From: an uncultured Bacteroidales bacterium
GTDB lineage: Bacteria; Bacteroidota; Bacteroidia; Bacteroidales; Paludibacteraceae
Reading direction: 5' to 3'
Assembly: GCA_934692905.1 (NCBI GenBank)
Contig: CAKUUM010000003.1
Coordinates: 1 to 64,000, forward strand
DNA: 64,000 bases
Part shown: piece by piece, positions 27,520-36,244 of the stretch
Position numbering within the stretch: position 1 is the stretch's first letter
Layout of the letters: the number at the start of each line of letters is the position of its first letter
The notes under the pieces: generated by a model
The model's database searches: none
Seen by the model: the letters and a program-made list of their open reading frames with translations, nothing else
Told to the model about the DNA's origin: nothing
Program-made: the position numbers and the translations under genes

Positions 27520-28607
27520 CTAATCACAACTGGCAAAACCACTACCCGCACCACGTACAAACTCCCCGAACAGCCGTGTGACCTCGTGCCACTTCATATC
27601 ATTCCAGTCTGGCGAACCATCCGCACGTATCAGTTCGTAGTTGTGCCCGCGTCCTGCCATAGGGCACATTCGGTAGTTGTGTTTCCCGCTCAACGAAAAG
27701 TAAATCGGCAGTACTTCGCACCCCAAACTATGGAAGTCCCTCGTGCCATACGCCACAAACAGAGGCTGGCGCAGGTGTGAAAGCGTCTCCACAACAGGCT
27801 GCGAGAAACTGAGAATGGTTTTTGGCATGTCCCCGCTGTAGTGCTTCATGTACTCCTCGTCATCGGTGACGGCGCAATACGCAAAGAATCCATATTGCCG
27901 TTCTATCGCCGCAGCCGCCTGTTCTTCAGTCTGATAGCCGCCTATCACCTTCATACGTTCACTCTGTGTCTGCCCCTGCACTCTGCCAAACGGACTGGTG
28001 GCAGAGAAACCTACTGCCGCCACGTGGCTGTTTTTTCGGCTAAAGCAGCGGCGATATATGCCCCTTGTGAATGTCCGAAAACCACAATGCTGTCTGCCCA
28101 AGCCTGCTTGGAAATATAATTTACGACATCATTTGCCCGACTGACATACGTATCCAAATGGTTGCGTCTGCGATAGGTCTCGTCGTAATCGAAATTCTGC
28201 CCGGTAGGAGTATAGGCGTTTTGCACGTCCAAAGTGCGGTAATCAGTTATCCACGGCGTGTTGGGCATAGCAATTTCTATTACGTGAAAATCGCGTATGA
28301 TAGTACTGTCCAAGATATGAAGATGTCCTGTCCAGCGTTGTTCCTCGTATGTGGTGATGAGGGGCATAGGCGTGGAACCTTGCAGCAGGATAAACACAGG
28401 TTTCCGTTCTTCCGTAGTGTCTGCGCGCACGAACCAGATGGAGTCGTTGTCGGTAATGAGACATGTTGCCTGCATGTCCATGTACCATGGCGTGTTTCCG
28501 TGGAAACCACCGCGCACATGAGTGACGGTCTGCGTAATCGTTTTGGGACGGCTGCACCCCACCATACATAGTAGCAGTGGGAGCAATATCAACGTGTATC
28601 TTTTCAT
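27520..28607 (-). pseudogene. Alpha/beta hydrolase lipoprotein broken by a one-base frameshift
   Basis: Start ATG at 28607 gives a lipoprotein signal (MKRYTLILLPLLLCMVGC). The frame runs to the nucleophile elbow VVFGHSQGAYIAAALAEK and then stops at 28011. A second frame, open to 27520, continues exactly where expected (HVAAVGFSATSPFGR), with the later acid YGTRD and the His of GRGHNYE. The break is the A6 run (coding strand) at about 28030-28035: a seventh A would restore one 360-residue protein with all three catalytic residues. So it is either a recent loss, a phase-variable switch or a homopolymer sequencing error. The serine-hydrolase class is clear; the substrate (ester or peptide) is not. 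Confidence 0.82.
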
Positions 28608-28629
28608 AATGCTATATTTATCGTTACAT

Positions 28630-30050
28630 TTATAGTGCGTTGTACAGCCACTCCCAGTCTTCATCGCTCACCCCGTATGCTTTGAGATAATGCTCAAAGT
28701 CAGACAAAGAGGTGATATTGTCTTTCTCGGTACGGACATAGCGGTAGTAGCCTTTTAGCAACCCGACGAAATACTCCTCACCGATGCGTTTCGCGAATCG
28801 GTGCAGGACGTAGGGCGTCTTGTAGTAGGTCACAGCACTGGTATTGACACCCGTACGGTTAGCCCTGTTTTGGCGTTGCGTGATGATAGACACCTGCCTT
28901 TCTTCCTCCGACACGTACTTGTTGTACCACCACGTGTATGCGCTGTCCAATGCCTGAGGATTGCCCCTGTACAAGACTTGCTTCGTCACGTACTCCACTA
29001 TCGATTCTTGAAATAGCAGATACGCCACCGAATCTCCCTTGGCATTGTAGTAGGGCATATAGCAATGGGTTAGTTCGTGTGTCAGCACCCGTGCATCGCG
29101 ACGAAGGTCGGAAGAATCGGAGACCACCGAATAGATGGTAGGATTGTAGTGATACGCCTTTCCGTAAGTGTATCCCTCTTGCCAGTTGTATTCCCCGATA
29201 TTGATAAACAATGTGCGTTGGATAGTATCTTGGAAGAAATCTTCCAACCCATTTATGGCATATCGTGCAGCCTTTTCGTATTGTGCCACGGCGGGATTGG
29301 AGTGCATCTCCGTAATGGTCCCTGCGTTATGGTCCACCATGTAGAATTTCTGCACAAACATATCGTAATGTACCTTGCCCATATCTTGAGAACGATGGTC
29401 GTACATGTTTTTCTCCAAAAAATGAAGATTGATGGCACCATCTTCCTGATTGGAAGACAAGTCCAAGCGATACTCCCGTTCAGCCGTCTGCGTCATCGGA
29501 CAGGTAGAGTAGAAATACAGGTCGTCACTATTGGTCCGCACAGTAATGTCATTGCGATGCATCCCTTTGGCGGAAAAGAAAAAGGAGGAACCCAAAGAAC
29601 ACAATACCGAGGTGGAATAGAACGGGACATAATCTGTGCGATAGAGATATTGGTAAGGAGAGTCATCAAAGAAATCATAGCGTAGCACGATACGATGTAC
29701 CGTATCTGAGTGCTTGGGGATATATAGTTCCGGCAAATCAAAACGATAAGTGAGATTCTCTACACCATCCACCCATATGCAGAACTCCATATCGGAGTCG
29801 TCGCGTGCTTCACTCAAGAAAGCACTTGCCACTTGTGGGTCGGGTAACCATAGCCGGACACTGTCTTGTTCCATGTCCTGTTCATGGAACGTGAGTATCT
29901 GCTCTATCTTGAACGTTTGCCTGTTGGGTGGTCGCTTACCATCGCGCAAGGCGGATATCTCCACGCTGACGGAAGACTCTACTGCATATTCGGCAAATGC
30001 ACTGCTCACCATAATGAAGAGCGAAATGATTAAAAAAACGTCCGTTTCAT
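28630..30050 (-). CDS. Exported gluzincin-type metalloprotease; signal peptide out of frame by one base
   Basis: The main frame (from ATG 30012, 460 aa) carries a zinc site HELTH at residues 312-316 with a downstream Glu (FQES, 336), as in M1-like/gluzincin peptidases, after a long beta-rich N-terminal region. From ATG 30012 only half a signal peptide is present (MVSSAFA). Upstream, ATG 30050 begins MKRTFF and hits TAA in a run of seven T (coding strand, 30038-30032); one more T would give the complete signal MKRTFFLIISLFIMVSSAFA joined in frame. The promoter at 30098-30129 fits the upstream start. It is 22 bases from the hydrolase, and both are probably one operon. Confidence 0.75.
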
Positions 30051-30097
30051 GATACTACGAATTTGCTAATCACTCAATGATAAATGTAATTTCGGTG

Positions 30098-30129
30098 CAA
30101 AGTTAAGAAAAATAATTAGAAGCGCCAAA
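30098..30129 (-). promoter_or_regulatory. Promoter for the metalloprotease-hydrolase pair
   Basis: On the minus strand TTTG (30129-30126) and TAACTTTG (30105-30098) are 20 bases apart. The -33 box lies inside a small inverted repeat GCGCC ... GGCGC (30122-30140). Confidence 0.75.
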
Positions 30130-30392
30130 TCCTTAGGCGCAGATTTCATAGCAACAGCATCAAACCGTAGTATTTGTTGTCCACAGGAGGGGAGCTGAAT
30201 GTCAGTTGCGCTAATTTTAAGACATGGAATTTGTGGCTAATTAGCGATAATACGGCGTAGCCGTCCGTTCAAAAAAGTTCCGATAATGCCTACTTGAACA
30301 ATGTTTGACCATTATGGGCTATTATTGGGGTGGGGCGATTTATTATAGGGGCGATTTATGGGGTGGGAAAATAGACGGTCGTGGACAGATAG

Positions 30393-30423
30393 TTGCGGAT
30401 TTGAGGAAAAAGCAGTAACTTTG
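30393..30423 (+). promoter_or_regulatory. Promoter upstream of dacB
   Basis: TTG at 30393-30395 and TAACTTTG at 30416-30423 are 20 bases apart. Transcription should begin near 30430, just before the leader hairpin. Most of 30130-30392 holds no gene; it includes a direct repeat GGGGCGATTTAT (twice near 30335-30362). Confidence 0.7.
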
Positions 30424-30432
30424 CAAGCGGTA

Positions 30433-30465
30433 GAGTGTGCATCCGGTGATGCGACTCCCTTTTTT
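30433..30465 (+). promoter_or_regulatory. Terminator-like hairpin in the dacB leader (possible attenuator)
   Basis: GAGTGTGCATC and GATGCGACTC form a stem (GCATC/GATGC plus GAGT/ACTC with a small internal loop) around CGGT, followed at once by CCTTTTTT. It starts within a few bases of the predicted transcript start and ends 37 bases before the dacB ATG. Confidence 0.6.
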
Positions 30466-30478
30466 ATGTGTTTGTAGA

Positions 30479-30520
30479 TAGATGTTGAATTTACTATTGT
30501 AGATGTTGAAATTACTACTG
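30479..30520 (+). repeat. 21-base tandem duplication over the dacB start, creating a six-codon upstream ORF
   Basis: Two copies of TAGATGTTGAAWTTACTAYTG abut. The first gives a mini-ORF, ATG at 30482, M-L-N-L-L-L, with stop TAG at 30500-30502 directly touching the real ATG at 30503; the second is the true start (M-L-K-L-L-L). Confidence 0.7.
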
Positions 30521-31882
30521 ATATTATCTGTGCTGACGACGCACCCTGTGACGCGGGACGCCAATGTGGGTGTGCTGATATGCGATTACCAGACGGGAGA
30601 TACAATAGATGCGTACCGCGAGAACTGCGTGATTCCGCCAGCGTCCACGATGAAGATACTGACCACCGCGACCGCCATCGATATGTGGGGGCGTGACTAC
30701 CGTATCCAGACCCCCGTAACCTATACGGGGCACATCAGCGGCGGCGTGCTGCATGGTGACCTGTATATAGAAGGACGCGGAGACCCGACTTTCGGTTCGA
30801 GGTACGTGGGCAGCAGAGCGTTCCTGTACAAATGGGCACGGCAGTTGCGCGATGCGGGGATTCGGCACATCACGGGGCGTGTGATAGCCGATGCATCGTA
30901 TTTTGACGCCGATGCGCTGAACCCTGCGTGGCTGTGGGAGGACGCGGGGAACTACTATGCGCCCGGGATATTTGCGCTGTCGTACCTCGACAACACGATG
31001 AATATCGTGCTGCGGAGCGGCCCTGTGGGCAGCATCGCGGAGGTACTGAACACCACGCCCAGCGTGCCCGAGGTGGAGTTTGAAAACCATATACGCTGCA
31101 CCCATATATCTTACGACGGAGCGTTTGTGCACGGAGTGCCGTATAGCAACCGCCGGTATCTGGTGGGAAGTGTGCCGTCGAACAGGCAGACATTCGGCGT
31201 CATGGGCGACCTGCCCAATCCGCCGCTGACGCTGGCACGCGAGCTGACAAAGGTGCTGCGTGCGAGCGGTATCGCCGTGGATGGTGAGGCATCTTACATC
31301 AGCGAAGCCCCTATAGGCGGGGCAATGCGCAGCGTGCTGTTTGTCAACGAGAGCGAGGATTTGGCGAGAATCATCGAGCACACCAATCACAAGTCGGACA
31401 ACCTGTATGCGGAGATGCTCTTTCGAACCCTTGGAACGCGATACGGAACGCCTTGCACGATACACAACGCCTCGGATTTTGTGCGCGAATACTGGCGCAA
31501 CCGTGGTGTGAGTCTGCGCACGGCACGTGTGCTGGACGGTTGCGGATTGGCTCCGCAAGATGCGGTGTCGCCTACGCAGTTTGTGCAGATTCTGCGGTAT
31601 ATGTACGGTTCGCACGAGCGCGGAGCCTTTGTGGAGTCCCTACCCCGCAGCGGAGAAAGCGGCACTTTGCAGTCGTTTCTGGCGGGAACGGCGTTGCACG
31701 GGTGCGTGTGTGCGAAGAGCGGAACGATTGGCGGCACGAAGAATTACGCGGGGTACATCTTTCTGCCCGACGGCAGGGTGTGGGTGTTTGCAGTGATGGT
31801 GAATAGCGCCAACGCAAAGCCGCGACAGATACAACATGTGATTGAACAATACCTGTTGGATGTATATAAGGCAAACAAATAG
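30503..31882 (+). CDS. dacB: D-alanyl-D-alanine carboxypeptidase/endopeptidase (PBP4, family S13)
   Basis: A 459-aa periplasmic penicillin-binding protein that trims or cuts peptidoglycan cross-links. The signal peptide is MLKLLLILSVLTTHPVTR (cleavage uncertain). The S13 motifs are all present: S-x-x-K as ASTMK (residues about 48-52), S-x-N as KSDN in HTNHKSDNLYAEML, and K-S-G as CAKSGTIGG near 410, with the large insert between the first two that marks PBP4. Its end overlaps the birA start by 23 bases. It leads the dacB-birA-cotH-like series. Confidence 0.92.
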   Translation: MLKLLLILSVLTTHPVTRDANVGVLICDYQTGDTIDAYRENCVIPPASTMKILTTATAIDMWGRDYRIQTPVTYTGHISGGVLHGDLYIEGRGDPTFGSRYVGSRAFLYKWARQLRDAGIRHITGRVIADASYFDADALNPAWLWEDAGNYYAPGIFALSYLDNTMNIVLRSGPVGSIAEVLNTTPSVPEVEFENHIRCTHISYDGAFVHGVPYSNRRYLVGSVPSNRQTFGVMGDLPNPPLTLARELTKVLRASGIAVDGEASYISEAPIGGAMRSVLFVNESEDLARIIEHTNHKSDNLYAEMLFRTLGTRYGTPCTIHNASDFVREYWRNRGVSLRTARVLDGCGLAPQDAVSPTQFVQILRYMYGSHERGAFVESLPRSGESGTLQSFLAGTALHGCVCAKSGTIGGTKNYAGYIFLPDGRVWVFAVMVNSANAKPRQIQHVIEQYLLDVYKANK

Positions 31883-32618
31883 CACCTCGACGCTGCTGCG
31901 GGAGCAGTATTCGGACGCGCTGCCGAACCTGTACACGATTCGGACGGACTACCAGACGGCAGGACGCGGGCAGGCAGGCAACGGTTGGGAGAGCGAGGAC
32001 GGGAAGAACTTGCTGTTTTCCAGTCTACTACGCTGTGACGTGGCGGCGGGTGAGCAGTTCTATCTGACGATGCTGGTGTCGGTGGCAATGGTGGATATGC
32101 TGGCGCAATACCTGCCCCAAGAGGGGCTGCGTATCAAGTGGCCGAATGACATCTACTATGGCGACAAGAAGTTGTCGGGGATACTGGTGGAGAATACGCT
32201 TCTCGGCAGCCGTGTGGCGTACTCGATAGTAGGGATTGGGCTGAATGTCAATCAACTGGTGTTCAGAAGCAAAGCGCCGAACCCCGTTTCGATGCAGCAG
32301 ATTACGGGGCAGGAATACGATGTGCAGGTATTGTTGGACGCATATTTGGAGACGTTGAAGAGGTGGATGGAGGTGTTTGGAGAGACATTGAAAGAGGCGT
32401 ATATGGGGCATTTATATAGGCGTGAGGAGCTGTTCCCGTATGTGGAAAGAGAAGTGAGTGTGGCGCCGACTACGTTGGCAAGTGCGGGCGAAAAGACAGA
32501 GAATCAGGTGTTTATGGCGGAGTTGGTAGATGTGGACCCGATGGGAGAATTGGTGCTCCGTACCGACAATGGTGATGTGCGCACCTACCACTTCAAGCAG
32601 ATACGGTTTGTGCTATGA
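31860..32618 (+). CDS. birA: Biotin-[acetyl-CoA carboxylase] ligase
   Basis: A cytoplasmic enzyme that activates biotin with ATP and attaches it to the carrier lysine of carboxylases. The family opening (I-R-Q-T-N-S-T-S) and the biotinyl-AMP site GRGQAGNGWESEDGKNLLFS are near the N-terminus; KWPNDIYYGDKKLSGIL and GIGLNVNQ follow. No N-terminal helix-turn-helix, so it is an enzyme and not the repressor type. ATG 31860 puts the STN motif at the usual place; a TTG at 31842 would add six residues. Its stop overlaps the next ATG (ATGA, 32615-32618). Confidence 0.92.
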   Translation: MYIRQTNSTSTLLREQYSDALPNLYTIRTDYQTAGRGQAGNGWESEDGKNLLFSSLLRCDVAAGEQFYLTMLVSVAMVDMLAQYLPQEGLRIKWPNDIYYGDKKLSGILVENTLLGSRVAYSIVGIGLNVNQLVFRSKAPNPVSMQQITGQEYDVQVLLDAYLETLKRWMEVFGETLKEAYMGHLYRREELFPYVEREVSVAPTTLASAGEKTENQVFMAELVDVDPMGELVLRTDNGDVRTYHFKQIRFVL

Positions 32619-34087
32619 GAACGGCGTGGCGATGGATATGGAGCGTGGCGGTGGCTTTGCTGATGACGGGGTGCATTGCCGTGTGCCCCATTGAGCCGGA
32701 GCCCGATGACCCGCCGACGGGAGACTCTGTTCCTCAGGAGCCGCCTGCGCCCGATACCACGAATCTTGACCCGTCGAAGCGTAACTTGGCGTATCTGTTC
32801 GACACGAGCAGTCTGCCCGAAATCACGATTGCTGTGACGGAGAAAGACTGGAATACCTACCTCAGCAACTTCGACAAGTGGGAGAACAACGGGTTGTATG
32901 TGCCTGCTGAATTTACATTTGGCAAGGGCAACAGGACGTTTCATCGTGACAGCGTGGGGCTTCGTCCGCGTGGCAACACCTCGCGCCGCCGTCCCGAAGG
33001 CAACCATGGTGAGGTACACCGCGATGGGGCACAGTGGCGCCATGCACATTTCGGTATCCGTTTTACGGAGTACGAGTCGGGGGAGCGTTTCTTTGGCTGC
33101 GACCGACTGATACTGAAATGGCACAAGGACGACGCTGCCTATTGCAGGGAGGTGTATTGCTATGATTTGTTCCACCGTTTTGGCGTGTGGAGTGCGCCAT
33201 ATGCCTCATATTGCAGGTTGTCTGTATATATAAAAGGTGATGCGCGTCCCGTGTATATGGGCGTGTACGCGATGATTGAGAACCCGCGCAAGGGATGGCT
33301 GGACGACCGTGCGAAGGCGGGGTATATACCTGATACAAAGGGGAATATGTGGAAAGCAGCCTATGGGGCTGATTTGAGCAATGCCGACAAATCGCGTATG
33401 GGGATTTCGGACGACTACGGACGGGTGAACCCCGTGTATGACTTGAAAACCAATAAGTCGCAGTTGGCGGCCGCGCAGCAGGAACTGGCGGACTTTATCA
33501 ATGGTATGACACCGCTCAAACCGGGCAGCAGCGAGTTGCAGGCGTGGTTGGAGCAGCACATGGACGTGGATTTGTTTTTGCGCGCGTACGCTGTGAATGT
33601 GATGGTGGGGATGTGGGACGATTATTGGATAAACCAGAACAACTATTTCTTCTATTTTGACTCAAACCACCGCTTCTATTTCATCCCGTTTGACTATGAC
33701 AATACATTGGGAACCAGCGGAATGGGCATTAACCCGGGTACGCAGGATATGTTGCATTGGGGTAGCCTGAACGGCGACCGTATATTGATGCGCAAGGTGA
33801 TGTCGATACCCGAGTTCCAGGAGCGGTACAAGGGGTATATACGCGAGTTGGCATCGTCGGACGAGTTGTTTGCAAAAGCAGGCAGTCAGGCGCGTATTCG
33901 ATTGTGGCACAATATGATACGTCCGTATGTGGATAATGATACGGGCGAAGACACCAGCATTGAAGACAAGCCTGCATCGTGGGGACAGCACCCGCGCTAT
34001 CGTCTGTTGAGTGGCGGAATAGGCGATGGGCAGAGCAGTGAGTCGAACTTCTTTGACACGAAAATCAATTCTATATATTGGAAATAA
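32615..34087 (+). CDS. CotH-kinase-family lipoprotein
   Basis: A 490-aa lipoprotein (MRTAWRWIWSVAVALLMTGC) with a proline/acid-rich spacer up to about residue 50. The CotH domain follows: LPEITIAVTEKDWNTYL, a VGLRPRGNTSRRRPEG basic loop, FGCDRLILKWHKDDA, PVYMGVYAMIEN, and the metal-binding FIPFDYDNTLG near residue 355. CotH proteins are atypical protein kinases first known from spore coats; in Bacteroidales they are exported and their targets are unknown. It overlaps birA by four bases, and rfbB follows after 16 bases. Confidence 0.85.
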   Translation: MRTAWRWIWSVAVALLMTGCIAVCPIEPEPDDPPTGDSVPQEPPAPDTTNLDPSKRNLAYLFDTSSLPEITIAVTEKDWNTYLSNFDKWENNGLYVPAEFTFGKGNRTFHRDSVGLRPRGNTSRRRPEGNHGEVHRDGAQWRHAHFGIRFTEYESGERFFGCDRLILKWHKDDAAYCREVYCYDLFHRFGVWSAPYASYCRLSVYIKGDARPVYMGVYAMIENPRKGWLDDRAKAGYIPDTKGNMWKAAYGADLSNADKSRMGISDDYGRVNPVYDLKTNKSQLAAAQQELADFINGMTPLKPGSSELQAWLEQHMDVDLFLRAYAVNVMVGMWDDYWINQNNYFFYFDSNHRFYFIPFDYDNTLGTSGMGINPGTQDMLHWGSLNGDRILMRKVMSIPEFQERYKGYIRELASSDELFAKAGSQARIRLWHNMIRPYVDNDTGEDTSIEDKPASWGQHPRYRLLSGGIGDGQSSESNFFDTKINSIYWK

Positions 34088-34103
34088 CTAACTAATAATC
34101 AGT

Positions 34104-35237
34104 ATGAAAACAATTATTATTACAGGAGGTGCAGGCTTCATCGGCAGCCATGTTGTTCGTCTTTTTGTGAACAAGTATCCCGAGTACCGCATTATCAATG
34201 TGGACAAACTTACTTACGCAGGTAATCTGGCTAATCTCAAAGACATTGAGGACAAGCCCAACTACCGTTTTGTCAAGGCGGATATCTGTGATTTTGACAC
34301 CATCTACGCCCTCATGCAAGAGGAACATGTGACGGGCATTATCCACCTTGCTGCCGAGAGCCATGTGGATCGTTCTATCAAAGACCCGTTCACTTTTGCG
34401 CGTACCAACGTGCTCGGCACGCTCTCGATGTTGCAAGCCGCCAAACTCTATTGGGAGTCGCTGCCCGAGAAATACGAGGGCAAACGTTTCTATCATATCT
34501 CTACCGATGAGGTGTATGGTGCACTCGAACTGACTCATCCTGAGGGACTTCCGTCGCCGTTCACTACGGCAGCATCATCTGCTATGCACCATTTTGCATA
34601 CGGAGAAGATTTCTTCACCGAGACTACCAAGTACAACCCGCACAGCCCCTATTCGGCTTCCAAGGCGTCGTCCGACCACTTCGTGCGGGCGTTCCATGAT
34701 ACCTACGGCATGCCGACTATCGTCACCAACTGCTCCAACAACTACGGTCCATACCAGTTCCCCGAGAAGTTGATACCTTTGTTTATCAACAATATACGCC
34801 ATCGCAAGCCGCTTCCTGTCTATGGCAAGGGCGAGAACGTGCGCGACTGGTTGTATGTGGAGGACCATGCGCGGGCGATAGACCTCATTTTCCACAAAGG
34901 CGACATCGCCGATACCTACAACATCGGCGGCTTCAACGAGTGGAAGAACATTGACATTATCAAGGTGGTTATCAATACTGTGGACCGTCTGCTCGGGCGC
35001 AAAGAGGGTGAAGATATGGACCTCATCACATTCGTCACCGACCGTGCGGGGCACGATATGCGTTATGCTATCGACTCTCGCAAATTGCAGCGTGAACTGG
35101 GGTGGGAACCGTCCTTGCAGTTCGAGGAGGGCATCGAGAAAACCGTCCGTTGGTATCTTGACCATCAGGAATGGATGGACAATATCACTTCGGGTGAGTA
35201 CGAGAAATACTACGAATCCATGTACGCGAACCGTTAA
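34104..35237 (+). CDS. rfbB: dTDP-glucose 4,6-dehydratase
   Basis: A 377-aa extended short-chain dehydrogenase that converts dTDP-glucose to the 4-keto-6-deoxy sugar, the second step to dTDP-rhamnose. The NAD site GGAGFIGSHVVR is at the N-terminus; STDEVYG (catalytic Thr, Asp, Glu) and YSASKASSDHF (Tyr-x3-Lys) follow. rfbA, rfbC and rfbD are not in the window. It likely feeds surface polysaccharide made by the cluster at 56-63 kb. Confidence 0.95.
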   Translation: MKTIIITGGAGFIGSHVVRLFVNKYPEYRIINVDKLTYAGNLANLKDIEDKPNYRFVKADICDFDTIYALMQEEHVTGIIHLAAESHVDRSIKDPFTFARTNVLGTLSMLQAAKLYWESLPEKYEGKRFYHISTDEVYGALELTHPEGLPSPFTTAASSAMHHFAYGEDFFTETTKYNPHSPYSASKASSDHFVRAFHDTYGMPTIVTNCSNNYGPYQFPEKLIPLFINNIRHRKPLPVYGKGENVRDWLYVEDHARAIDLIFHKGDIADTYNIGGFNEWKNIDIIKVVINTVDRLLGRKEGEDMDLITFVTDRAGHDMRYAIDSRKLQRELGWEPSLQFEEGIEKTVRWYLDHQEWMDNITSGEYEKYYESMYANR

Positions 35238-35242
35238 GTCGC

Positions 35243-36241
35243 TTAGACCAAACTTTTGCCTATTGCATCTGCAATGGGCAAAAGGGAGGCATACATAGCG
35301 CGGAACTGGTCGTGGGAGAGTTGCTGGGGAGCATCGCTCTTCGCCACGGAGGGATTGGGGTGGGTCTCTATCAGGAGACCGTCGATGCCCATTGCCGTGC
35401 AGGCACGTGCCAGGTCGCTGACACCATAATTATAGCCCATAGCGTGGCTGGGGTCAAGGATAATCGGCAGGTTGGCATGCCGCTTGATCCACGCGACACC
35501 GCACAAATCCAGCGTGAAACGCGTTTTGGTCTCGAAAGTGCGAATACCACGCTCACAGAGAATGACCTGATTATTTCCGCAACTCATGATGAAGTCCGCG
35601 CCGTCCATAAACTCCTGCAAGGTGGTGCCAAAGCCACGCTTAAGGATGACGGGTTTGCCACATTCGCCGGCGGCAGTGAGGAGCGCATGGTCGTACATCG
35701 ATTTGGCTCCAATCTGCACAATATCAGCATATTGGATTACCTTGTCAGCGTGCGAGGCGTCACGCATCTCGGTGGCGATGAGCAGTCCGTACTTGTCGCG
35801 CATCTCGGCGAGGAGTTTCAGACCGTCTTCGCCCAATCCGCGGAAAGTGTAGGGGGAGGTACGGGGCTTGTAGCAGCCTGCGCGCAGGACGCGAATGCCC
35901 TGACTGACAAGCATTTGGCAGGACTGCTCTATCTGCTGGCGGCTCTCCACGGCACAAGGTCCGGCAACCATCAGTTGGTTGCGCCCGTCGCCCCCGATGT
36001 AGGTGTCGCCGATGTCAATGCGGTATGTATCAGGATAATAGGTGCGCGACGAGAGTTGCATATCCGTAGGCATTGCCCACCACGCTGTGGCAATGCCCTC
36101 CAAGGCGGGTGGCAAGGTCTGCATGGTGCAGTTGGTGAGGAGAACATGCGCGTCGGGGCGGCGCAGATAGAGGGCTTCTATCGAGGTCGCGAGGTCGCGG
36201 GCACGCTGTTCGCTGAGGGTGACGGGCAAATGGATAATCAT
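35243..36241 (-). CDS. aroF: 3-deoxy-7-phosphoheptulonate synthase (DAHP synthase, type I-beta)
   Basis: A 332-aa enzyme joining PEP and erythrose-4-phosphate at the entry of the shikimate pathway. Residues about 1-65 form the ferredoxin-like regulatory domain of the I-beta class. The barrel carries MVAGPCAVESRQQ, GCYKPRTSPYTFRGLG, GAKSMYDHALL (often R-N here), PVILKRGFG and the metal-binding DPSHAMGY plus IETHPNPSVAKSDAPQQL. It is the last gene of the gyrB operon; its family relation to KdsA two genes upstream (both PEP-aldose condensing) is notable. Confidence 0.93.
   Translation of the reverse strand: MIIHLPVTLSEQRARDLATSIEALYLRRPDAHVLLTNCTMQTLPPALEGIATAWWAMPTDMQLSSRTYYPDTYRIDIGDTYIGGDGRNQLMVAGPCAVESRQQIEQSCQMLVSQGIRVLRAGCYKPRTSPYTFRGLGEDGLKLLAEMRDKYGLLIATEMRDASHADKVIQYADIVQIGAKSMYDHALLTAAGECGKPVILKRGFGTTLQEFMDGADFIMSCGNNQVILCERGIRTFETKTRFTLDLCGVAWIKRHANLPIILDPSHAMGYNYGVSDLARACTAMGIDGLLIETHPNPSVAKSDAPQQLSHDQFRAMYASLLPIADAIGKSLV
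35253..35284. other. Strong inverted repeat within the 3' end of aroF
   Basis: CTTTTGCCTATTGCA (35253-35267) pairs with TGCAATGGGCAAAAG (35270-35284) with one mismatch and a two-base loop. It lies just inside the aroF coding end and 16 bases beyond the rfbB stop, so it may protect or end both converging transcripts; no T run follows on either strand. Confidence 0.65.
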
Positions 36242-36244
36242 GGA

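Noticed and set aside
30312..30605. Minus-strand frames over the dacB leader
   Set aside because: They run through the promoter and hairpin region, with no family resemblance.
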